DNA of 8,248 bases from an uncultured Micrococcales bacterium. Lineage in GTDB: Bacteria; Actinomycetota; Actinomycetes; Actinomycetales; Microbacteriaceae. Positions 1 through 5,222 of this stretch are shown piece after piece (positions within the stretch are counted from its first letter, which is position 1; the number at the start of each line of letters is the position of its first letter). The stretch lies in the NCBI GenBank assembly GCA_903866485.1, contig CAIPNT010000094.1, positions 1 through 8,248 on the forward strand. The letters run 5' to 3'. The notes under the pieces were generated by a model. It saw nothing but the letters and a program-made list of their open reading frames with translations, was not told where the DNA came from and searched no databases. A program made the translations under genes and the position numbers.

Positions 1-1085
1 ACATCGCTGTCGAGTTTGACAAAATCGGCGGTTCGTCAAACGCCTCAACCGGCAAAGAGCACACTGGTTATTATGCCCGCGTGCAAGACACCGCCCTGCC
101 AATTGCAGTTGACGTCATTGCCGACATGCTGACATCTTCGCTAATCGACCCGGTCGAGTTTGAAAACGAGCGCACCGTCATCCTCGAAGAGCTTGCGATG
201 AACGATGACGACCCAGAAGACGTTGCTCACGAGGCCTTCTGCGAGGCAGTGCTCGGCGACCACGCCCTCGGCCGCCCAATCGGTGGCACTCCAGAAACCA
301 TCAAGGCTGTGACCCGTGACGCGGTTTGGGACTATTACAAGAGCAACTACCGCCCGCAAGACTTAGTGGTTGCCGCTGCCGGTGGTGTGAACCATGACCA
401 GCTAATCGCACAGGTTGAGGCTTCGCTTAGTGCAGCCGGTTGGAACCTTGACGAGGCCAATCAGCCGGTAGCCCGTCGCTATCTAGGACAATCTCAGATT
501 CAGCGTGGCGCGGCACTAAAGGTGATTAATCGCCCAACCCAGCAGGCCAATGTCTTGGTCGGTGTGCAGGGCCTGATTGCAAACGACGAACGCCGCTTCG
601 CAATGGGCATCCTTAACACTGTTTTGGGCGGCGGAATGAGCTCGCGCCTATTTCAAGAGATTCGCGAAAAGCGAGGCTTGGCCTATTCGGTTTATTCATT
701 CAACCAGGGCTATTCGGATGGTGCGTTTTTCGGCCTCTATGCTGGTTGCTCACCAAAGAAGACTCAAGAGGTAACCCGCCTGATGATTCAAGAACTCGAC
801 AAGGTTGCCACGGATGGCGTTTCCCAGGCAGAGTTTGACCTGGCCATCGGCAACATTTCTGGATCCTTGGCACTCAAGTTTGAGAGCACTCAGTCGCGCA
901 TGAGCCGCCTGGTTAGCGCCGAAGTGGTCACCGGTGAGTTTGTTGACCTGGATGACTCGCTTGCCCTGTTCAAGGCGGTGACCCTCGAAGATATTCGTCA
1001 GTTGGCCGCCGATATCGCCGGCCGCGAGCGTTCGATCGTTGCCGTAGGTGACATCCAAGAAAAAATCTTTGACGAGTTTCTGTAA
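1..1085 (+). CDS. M16-family zinc metallopeptidase (processing peptidase-like), C-terminal part; 5' end outside window
   Basis: The reading frame is open from base 3, so the gene begins upstream; the GTG at 81 is internal and should not be taken as the start. About 360 residues are visible, against roughly 420-440 for a typical bacterial M16 protein, so some 60-80 N-terminal residues are missing, including the zinc-binding HxxEH motif. What remains fits the family: IGGSSNASTGKEHTGYYAR just after the missing motif; the ENERTVILEE segment (bases about 159-191), which carries the distal glutamate zinc ligand in this family; LGRPIGGTPE; and in the second half the GGGMSSRLFQEIREKRGLAYS segment typical of the C-terminal M16 domain. 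M16B enzymes resemble mitochondrial processing peptidase and Bacillus YmxG; the natural substrate here is unknown. It lies 9 bases upstream of dapB. The family call is firm; catalytic activity cannot be checked without the missing motif. Confidence 0.93.
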   Translation, partial: IAVEFDKIGGSSNASTGKEHTGYYARVQDTALPIAVDVIADMLTSSLIDPVEFENERTVILEELAMNDDDPEDVAHEAFCEAVLGDHALGRPIGGTPETIKAVTRDAVWDYYKSNYRPQDLVVAAAGGVNHDQLIAQVEASLSAAGWNLDEANQPVARRYLGQSQIQRGAALKVINRPTQQANVLVGVQGLIANDERRFAMGILNTVLGGGMSSRLFQEIREKRGLAYSVYSFNQGYSDGAFFGLYAGCSPKKTQEVTRLMIQELDKVATDGVSQAEFDLAIGNISGSLALKFESTQSRMSRLVSAEVVTGEFVDLDDSLALFKAVTLEDIRQLAADIAGRERSIVAVGDIQEKIFDEFL

Positions 1086-1088
1086 GTT
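1083..1088 (+). promoter_or_regulatory. Candidate -10 hexamer for leaderless dapB
   Basis: TAAGTT fits TANNNT and is followed by exactly six bases (TGAAGC) and the dapB ATG at 1095, the spacing expected if transcription begins at the A of the start codon. The first three bases are also the TAA stop codon of the M16 gene. The only purine-rich stretch, GAAG, ends one base before the ATG, too close for a Shine-Dalgarno site. No clear -35 element is visible. The leaderless reading is inferred from spacing. Confidence 0.55.
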
Positions 1089-1094
1089 TGAAGC

Positions 1095-1835
1095 ATGACA
1101 ATTAAAGTTGCCGTAGTCGGCGCCACCGGACGAATGGGCAAGCTGGCCCTCGATCTGATTGACGGTTCGCAGCACCTTTCCCTTCATGCCGCCCTAGATT
1201 CAAAGAGCGAGCTCAGCCAGGTCATCGGAGCTGACGTTATTTTTGACGTGACCCGACTTGAGGTTAGCGAAAGGGTAGTTGACTTTTGCGTGAGCAACGG
1301 CCTCAAGGTTGTTGTTGGCACCAGCGGTTGGTCGGCTGCAAAGCTTGCAGCGCTCGAGAGCAAGCTATCCGCCAATCCTGGCGCAGCCATCTTGGTCATT
1401 CCAAACTTCTCAATCGGCTCGATGCTGGCCAGTTCGTTTGCCGCTGCGGCTGCCAAGTTTTTTGACTCGATTGAGATTGTCGAGGCTCACCACGCCGGCA
1501 AAATCGACTCGCCGTCTGGCACAGCCGTTCGCACCGCCGAAATGATTGCTGACGCTCGTCAGGGGCTAACTCAGCCTCTAATTGTCGGTGTTGGTCAAAC
1601 GGCTAGGGGTGAAGTGGTTGCCGGAGTGCCAATACACAGCCTTCGTTTGGCCGGTGTCTCGGCAAAGCAAGACGTTCACTTCGGCGGGGTTAGCGAATTG
1701 CTAACCATCAGTCACGAAACATCTTCGGTTGCAGCCTACTCGCACGGCGTGGTTCTCTCGCTGCGGGTTGCAGCGCAGGCTGAGGGGCTCATGGTTGGCC
1801 TGCAGTCGGTTGTCGACGCATCAACTCGACTATGA
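1095..1835 (+). CDS. dapB: 4-hydroxy-tetrahydrodipicolinate reductase (DapB)
   Basis: This cytoplasmic enzyme reduces the DapA product (dehydrated 4-hydroxy-tetrahydrodipicolinate) to tetrahydrodipicolinate with NAD(P)H, in the diaminopimelate/lysine pathway. The 246 residues match the family's usual length. The N-terminal Rossmann fold carries the nucleotide-binding GATGRMG at residues 9-15 and GTSGW at 75-79. The C-terminal tetramerisation and catalytic domain begins near PNFSIG (103-108) and contains the signature EAHHAGKIDSPSGTA (130-144), with the expected catalytic His132 and Lys136 and the substrate-binding SGT. IHSLRLAGVSAKQDVHFGG follows. DVT and TSG replace the more common DFT and TTG in the cofactor-side loops, a conservative difference. 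The ATG start sits 9 bases after the M16 stop with a TANNNT hexamer at leaderless spacing. Its stop overlaps the next start (ATGA), so the downstream gene is probably translationally coupled. Its pathway partner dapA lies about 3.4 kb downstream. Confidence 0.97.
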   Translation: MTIKVAVVGATGRMGKLALDLIDGSQHLSLHAALDSKSELSQVIGADVIFDVTRLEVSERVVDFCVSNGLKVVVGTSGWSAAKLAALESKLSANPGAAILVIPNFSIGSMLASSFAAAAAKFFDSIEIVEAHHAGKIDSPSGTAVRTAEMIADARQGLTQPLIVGVGQTARGEVVAGVPIHSLRLAGVSAKQDVHFGGVSELLTISHETSSVAAYSHGVVLSLRVAAQAEGLMVGLQSVVDASTRL

Positions 1836-2272
1836 ACAAAACCAAGTCTGGAGCGCTGCTGATCGCCGCCATCACCGCGATTTATCTCTATCTGATGACC
1901 AATCAGGCCGTCACTCTCATAAACCTTGGCAGCCCAATTGCAAAGACCATGGGTTTTGCCCTTTTCGGACTGCCAGTGGTTGGTGTTTGGGCTTTGGTTC
2001 GCGAATTGGTATTCGGGGCCCAGGTTGAAGCCCTGGTAAAGCGGGTGAAGGCCGAGGATGCTTGGCCCTTGTTTGACTTTGAATTGCGCCCGAGTGGTCG
2101 CCCCGCGCGTGCGGATGCGCAGCGAGTTTTTGCCCAGTTTGCCGCGGCCGCAGAAGCGGAGCCCGAAGACTGGCACAGCTGGTTCAACCTATCGCTGGCC
2201 TATGACGCCGCGGGGGACAGTCGAAGGGCCCGCGCCTCGATGCGAACCGCCATCGTGCTTCGTAACAAATAG
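1832..2272 (+). CDS. Small membrane protein with C-terminal TPR-like segment, function unknown
   Basis: The protein has 146 residues. The start is fixed by the ATGA overlap with dapB, and no separate ribosome site is visible. The N-terminus is basic (MNKTK), followed by two hydrophobic segments at about residues 7-23 and 39-61, with a short loop between them, so the rest is probably cytoplasmic under the positive-inside rule. A charged stretch (63-95) leads to a C-terminal region around 98-146 that reads as one tetratricopeptide-like helix pair: W114/W117, N119, the LAYDAAGD turn at 122-129, and then A/M/A-I spacing to the end. One repeat is too little for a full TPR domain. It could dock another protein at the membrane, but no partner can be named from sequence. 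The overlap suggests co-production with DapB without proving a shared function. Confidence 0.82.
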   Translation: MNKTKSGALLIAAITAIYLYLMTNQAVTLINLGSPIAKTMGFALFGLPVVGVWALVRELVFGAQVEALVKRVKAEDAWPLFDFELRPSGRPARADAQRVFAQFAAAAEAEPEDWHSWFNLSLAYDAAGDSRRARASMRTAIVLRNK

Positions 2273-2303
2273 TCTTGATTCGACCCTCGTCGCTCACACT
2301 GAA

Positions 2304-2309
2304 TAACCT
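2304..2309 (+). promoter_or_regulatory. Candidate -10 hexamer for the thioredoxin/DUF4395 unit
   Basis: TAACCT fits TANNNT and is separated by six bases (AGGTCT) from the ATG at 2316, the spacing of a leaderless start. The AGG at 2310-2312 is only three bases from the ATG, so it is a poor Shine-Dalgarno site. TTGATT at 2275-2280 is too far upstream (23-base spacer) for a convincing -35 element. Confidence 0.45.
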
Positions 2310-2315
2310 AGGTCT

Positions 2316-2753
2316 ATGGGCATTCAAATCGTCGCAGTGATTGCGCTTGTTGCGCTTGCTACTCTTGGCGGCTTGGTTTGGAAGGCCCGCACCGGCACGG
2401 CTAAGAAGGTCGTTTCCGGCGAAATCATTGATCTAAAAGAAATTGCTGCGAGCAAGCATGGCAAGCCGGTCACCTCTTTTGGTGAACGGGTAACCTTTCT
2501 GCAGTTTTCGTCGGAGGTTTGCAGCCAATGCGTGCAAACTTCTCGCCTGTTTCGTGAGCTGGAGGCGCAGCACGATGACATCCTCCACATCGAGGTAGAC
2601 ATCACCAACCGGCTTGATTTAGCCAATAAATTCAACATCCTGCAAACTCCAACCACTCTCGTTCTCGACAAGAATGGCGTCGTCACCTCGCGAATCGGTG
2701 GGGCGGCAAAACCACAAACCATCCAAGATGAAATAGGAAGCTTCCACATCTAA
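2316..2753 (+). CDS. Membrane-anchored thioredoxin-fold protein (CSQC active site)
   Basis: The protein has 145 residues. Residues 3-22 are a single hydrophobic segment, followed by a basic linker (K23, R25, K30, K31) and a thioredoxin-like domain from about residue 50. The active-site position holds a CxxC, Cys69-Ser-Gln-Cys72, in the context FLQFSSEVCSQC. The strand-loop TPT (111-113) supplies the cis-proline (P112) expected opposite the cysteines, and FNILQTPTTLVLDKNG matches the usual thioredoxin run into the last strands. The motif is not the WCGPC of general thioredoxins, so its redox potential and partners probably differ. There is no signal-peptide cleavage site or lipobox, and the charges after the helix favour a cytoplasm-facing domain; that topology is inferred. 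The stop codon overlaps the next ATG (TAATG), tying it to the DUF4395 gene. A disulfide reductase or oxidase role is plausible, but the substrate is unknown. Confidence 0.88.
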   Translation: MGIQIVAVIALVALATLGGLVWKARTGTAKKVVSGEIIDLKEIAASKHGKPVTSFGERVTFLQFSSEVCSQCVQTSRLFRELEAQHDDILHIEVDITNRLDLANKFNILQTPTTLVLDKNGVVTSRIGGAAKPQTIQDEIGSFHI

Positions 2754-3226
2754 TGAGCTCAACTTCAACCGCTAAAACCCCTGCCGGCATCGACCCGCGC
2801 GGTCCACGATTCGGTGCGCTAATCACATCGACCCTGCTGCTCGTAACCGTGTTTCTTGCCCTAGATGCCGCAACCGCTGTGGCCGCCTACTGGTTGCTTG
2901 CCGCAATAACCGTGCTGTTTGCGATTGGAGCCTCGCTAGGAAACGCAAAGCACCCATACGGTTTGATCTTCAAGATGTTCGTCCGCCCACGTTTGACTGC
3001 TCCAAAAGAGCTCGAGGACCCTCGTCCGCCAAAGTTTGCCCAGCTGGTCGGTCTAATCGTCGCCGGTATCGGCCTCATCCTGGGTGCATTTGCCATCCCG
3101 TTTGGTCTTGCCATCGCAGCGGCCGCGGCCTTTGTCGCAGCATTTCTAAACGCTGCTTTTGATTTCTGCCTAGGCTGCCAGCTATACATTGGTCTTCGAC
3201 GAATCGGTCTAATCAAACAGCACTAA
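2753..3226 (+). CDS. DUF4395-family integral membrane protein with conserved CxxC
   Basis: The protein has 157 residues and reads as a DUF4395 protein. A soluble N-terminus with IDPRGPRFGA is followed by a helix pair at about 21-40 and 43-63, then the characteristic cytoplasmic-loop segment FVRPRLTAPKELEDPRPPKFAQ (a basic run, then LEDP, then the FAQ entry to the next helix). A second helix pair spans about 97-136. The last helix ends in FDFCLGCQLY, with Cys139-Leu-Gly-Cys142 at the membrane boundary, then a basic tail. The gene starts within the stop codon of the thioredoxin gene; an AGGA-like stretch at 2735-2738 lies rather far from the ATG, so coupling by overlap is more likely. The family has no settled function. 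Paired with a CxxC thioredoxin, the CxxC here suggests a membrane redox partner, which is inference only. Confidence 0.88.
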   Translation: MSSTSTAKTPAGIDPRGPRFGALITSTLLLVTVFLALDAATAVAAYWLLAAITVLFAIGASLGNAKHPYGLIFKMFVRPRLTAPKELEDPRPPKFAQLVGLIVAGIGLILGAFAIPFGLAIAAAAAFVAAFLNAAFDFCLGCQLYIGLRRIGLIKQH

Positions 3227-3231
3227 TCCAT

Positions 3232-3237
3232 TAGGCT
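3232..3237 (+). promoter_or_regulatory. Candidate -10 hexamer for leaderless thyX
   Basis: TAGGCT lies seven bases before the GTG at 3245. The intervening TAAGCGC contains no Shine-Dalgarno-like sequence. The same hexamer precedes sulP and dapA, and the 8-base string TAGGCTTA is shared with dapA. No -35 element was recognised. Confidence 0.55.
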
Positions 3238-3244
3238 TAAGCGC

Positions 3245-3979
3245 GTGTCAGACATCATTTTTCGCAGCGACGTAACCGTCGAACTTGTTCGTTCAAGCGC
3301 ATCAGATTCAGATGTGCTTTTCGCAGCGCGCGTTTCAACGCAGGGCGAGCAGACCCTCGAGTCTGCAGCCGCACACGTTGATGCGGCCGAAGACGAAAAG
3401 CGCAACAAGGGTCTAATCAACTACCTGATGCGCGACCGTCATGGTTCTCCGTTCGAGCACAACTCGATGACCTTCTATGTTCAAGCGCCAATTTTCGTTT
3501 TCCGAGAGTTCATGCGCCACCGCATCGCCAGCTACAACGAAGAGTCTGGTCGTTACAAGGAGCTTTCGCCGGTTTTCTACGTGCCAGCCCCTGACCGCAA
3601 CCTTGTTCAGGTCGGCAAGACTGGTCACTACGAGTTCTTGCCGGGTTCAGCCGAGCAGATCGCCCTGGTTGAGCAAGAGTCGCGCACCACTTCGCAGCAG
3701 GCATACGAGTCATACAAGCGCATGCTTGAGGCTGGCGTGGCTCGCGAGGTCGCTCGCATCGTGCTGCCACTCAACATTTATTCGAGCATGTACGTGACCA
3801 TGAACTCACGTGCCCTAATGAACTTTCTGAGCCTGCGCACGCAGCGCGAAGGAACCCACTTTCCATCATTTCCTCAGCGTGAAATTGAAATGTGTGCCGA
3901 GAAGATGGAAGACTTCTGGGCCGAGCTAATGCCCTACACCTATGAAGCATTCAACAAGAATGGTCGCGTAGCACCGTAA
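3245..3979 (+). CDS. thyX: Flavin-dependent thymidylate synthase (ThyX)
   Basis: ThyX makes dTMP from dUMP, using methylenetetrahydrofolate as carbon donor and reduced FAD/NADPH as reductant, and acts as a homotetramer in the cytoplasm. The 244 residues are normal for the family. The defining ThyX motif RHRxxSxNExSxRY is present without change as RHRIASYNEESGRY (91-104), preceded by HGSPFEHNSMTFYVQAPIFVFREFM. The C-terminal part has the expected NSRALMNFLSLRTQ segment carrying nucleotide-binding arginines. The GTG start gives the family-typical N-terminus and sits seven bases after a TAGGCT hexamer. The gene lies 18 bases after the DUF4395 stop, so some read-through is possible. It is next to dapA in many actinobacteria; here a SulP transporter separates the two. 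Whether thyA also exists in this genome cannot be seen. Confidence 0.98.
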   Translation: MSDIIFRSDVTVELVRSSASDSDVLFAARVSTQGEQTLESAAAHVDAAEDEKRNKGLINYLMRDRHGSPFEHNSMTFYVQAPIFVFREFMRHRIASYNEESGRYKELSPVFYVPAPDRNLVQVGKTGHYEFLPGSAEQIALVEQESRTTSQQAYESYKRMLEAGVAREVARIVLPLNIYSSMYVTMNSRALMNFLSLRTQREGTHFPSFPQREIEMCAEKMEDFWAELMPYTYEAFNKNGRVAP

Positions 3980-3985
3980 GGCCTT

Positions 3986-5185
3986 TTAGTCGCCGAGTGT
4001 TTCGGCGCCATCGACAACTGGGTAGGTTCGAGAGAGCCTGCCCAGTTTCGTTTTTCTGAGAGTCAACGCAAGCACCAAGCCAACGATTACACCCGAAATC
4101 AGGTTGACGGCAATAGTGGCGACGAAGGTCGCCACCATAACTATCGCGTCCAGCCAGCTGATCTTGGCTGTGTGAATCAGTTCTTTGGGCTTCACCATGC
4201 GAACGGTGGTTGCCAATAACACGCCGGCAAGTGCTGCAAGCGGAATTTTCGAGACCAGGGGGGCCGCCAACAAAATCACGGCCGCCAACACAAGCGAGTG
4301 AATCAAGGCGGATGACTTTGAAGTTGCCCCAGCTCTCACATTGACAGCCGTTCGGGCCAACGCTGCGGTCGCAGGCACGCCGCCAAAGAAGGGCACGACG
4401 ATATTGGCAATTCCTTGACCAAAAAGTTCCCTGTTGGCATCATGGCGTTCTCCGCCACCCCGAAGTCGATCGGCGACCTTGGCCGACAGCAGGCTTTCGA
4501 GGGCGGCAAGTATGGTCACCGCAATGGCCGAAGGAATCAGCTGCAGCCAACCCGACTGGCTCAGGAATGACAAATCCCATTTTCCAATCGTCGATGGCAG
4601 TTCACCAATTCGCTCTAGTTTGAGATGAGAGATGTCTGCCGCCACTGTGGCGACAATCACCAGGATGAAGGCAAAAGGAACCCGTGGCAAAAAATGCTGT
4701 CCGGTCAAAATCAAAGTGGTGACCAATAGACCGAAGATCGCTGGGGTCACACCGTTGAGATAAGCAAACTGTTGAAGGGTGATGATCACTGCAATGCCGG
4801 CCGTGAAGCCCTCGATGAGTGAGGTGGGCAACCGATGCACGTGTTCGCCAAGTTTCAGTAGCGCGATGCAAATCAATAACAGACCAGCTATCAGCCCAAC
4901 AAATAACACTCCGGTTGGGCCAAATTGCTTGAAGATCGGCACCAAGACTACGGTCATTGCACCGGTAGGACCAGAAACCTGAAGACGGCTACCGCCAAAG
5001 ATGGCCGCCAATGCACCGGCGATGATTGCGGTTGTCATGCCTGCCTCGGCACCCATGCCAGAACCAATGCCAAAGGCCAAAGCCAACGGTAGGGCAATGA
5101 TGGCTACGGTTATGCCCGATAGGAGGTTCTTTACCGGTGCGGCCAGCGCCTCATCCAAATCAGCCTTCGTTGGCAAGAATCTCAC
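3986..5185 (-). CDS. SulP-family anion transporter lacking a STAS domain
   Basis: This 399-residue polytopic protein of the cytoplasmic membrane is most likely a sulfate, bicarbonate or other anion permease of the SulP/SLC26 family. Family marks are ALPLALAFGIG (31-41) in the first helix region, GGSRLQVSGPTGAM (64-77) with the substrate-side GPTGA, LPTSLIEGFTAGIAV (118-132), the AALESLLSAKVAD block (226-238), NRELFGQGIAN (250-260) and FGGVPATAALARTAVN (266-281). The last hydrophobic segment ends near residue 375, and only about 24 residues follow, so the cytoplasmic STAS domain common in SulP proteins is absent. GTG at 5185 is preferred: TAGGCT lies six bases upstream, and the overlapping ATG two bases earlier is followed at once by TGA. 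It is the only minus-strand gene, six bases from the end of thyX and 37 bases from dapA. No motif decides the substrate. Confidence 0.93.
   Translation of the reverse strand: MRFLPTKADLDEALAAPVKNLLSGITVAIIALPLALAFGIGSGMGAEAGMTTAIIAGALAAIFGGSRLQVSGPTGAMTVVLVPIFKQFGPTGVLFVGLIAGLLLICIALLKLGEHVHRLPTSLIEGFTAGIAVIITLQQFAYLNGVTPAIFGLLVTTLILTGQHFLPRVPFAFILVIVATVAADISHLKLERIGELPSTIGKWDLSFLSQSGWLQLIPSAIAVTILAALESLLSAKVADRLRGGGERHDANRELFGQGIANIVVPFFGGVPATAALARTAVNVRAGATSKSSALIHSLVLAAVILLAAPLVSKIPLAALAGVLLATTVRMVKPKELIHTAKISWLDAIVMVATFVATIAVNLISGVIVGLVLALTLRKTKLGRLSRTYPVVDGAETLGD
3991..4007. terminator. Weak hairpin at the thyX/sulP convergent junction
   Basis: CGCCGA (3991-3996) and TCGGCG (4002-4007) form a perfect six-base-pair stem with a five-base loop, just past the thyX stop and inside the last codons of sulP. 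No T-run follows on either strand, so it does not meet the usual intrinsic terminator pattern. It could slow RNA polymerase from either side, or simply reflect the coding sequence. Confidence 0.22.
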
Positions 5186-5191
5186 ATCGCC

Positions 5192-5197
5192 AGCCTA
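5192..5197 (-). promoter_or_regulatory. Candidate -10 hexamer for leaderless sulP
   Basis: Read on the minus strand, TAGGCT is followed by six bases (GGCGAT) and then the GTG start at 5185. No Shine-Dalgarno-like sequence intervenes. It is the same hexamer used in front of dapA, whose copy lies 13 bases away on the other strand. Confidence 0.55.
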
Positions 5198-5210
5198 CCT
5201 AGTCAACCGA

Positions 5211-5216
5211 TAGGCT
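5211..5216 (+). promoter_or_regulatory. Candidate -10 hexamer for leaderless dapA
   Basis: TAGGCT is followed by six bases (TAGAAC) and the dapA ATG at 5223, with no Shine-Dalgarno site. The promoter region upstream of it must overlap that of sulP, since the two start codons are only 37 bases apart. No good -35 element is visible. Confidence 0.58.
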
Positions 5217-5222
5217 TAGAAC

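Noticed and set aside
81..83. GTG at 81 as the start of the M16 peptidase gene
   Set aside because: The frame continues open to the window edge and encodes conserved M16 sequence (IGGSSNASTGKE...YYAR) before this codon, so it is an internal valine.
750..1187. Open frame of about 145 codons on the minus strand across the M16/dapB junction
   Set aside because: It lies antisense to two well-supported genes, its product resembles no family I recognise, and it has no upstream signal. It is a by-product of codon usage.
1736..2176. Minus-strand open frame antisense to dapB and the TPR-like gene
   Set aside because: It is antisense to two coding regions with clear protein features, its translation is low in recognisable structure, and it has no family resemblance.
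2736..2745. GGAAGCTTCC palindrome at the end of the thioredoxin gene as an operator or terminator
   Set aside because: Ten-base palindromes are expected by chance in a window this size; it lies in coding sequence, has no T-run, and the following gene overlaps the stop.
2324..2749. Minus-strand frame almost exactly opposite the thioredoxin gene
   Set aside because: The plus strand encodes a clear thioredoxin fold with CxxC and cis-proline; the opposite product has no recognisable features and its limits simply mirror the real gene.
5185..5187. ATG on the minus strand two bases upstream of the sulP GTG as the true start
   Set aside because: It is in another frame and is followed immediately by TGA, so it cannot start the transporter.
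5201..5206. TTGACT-like sequence on the minus strand upstream of sulP as a -35 element
   Set aside because: It reads TTGAC on the minus strand but lies only about three bases from the TAGGCT box, far short of the usual 16-18 base spacer.
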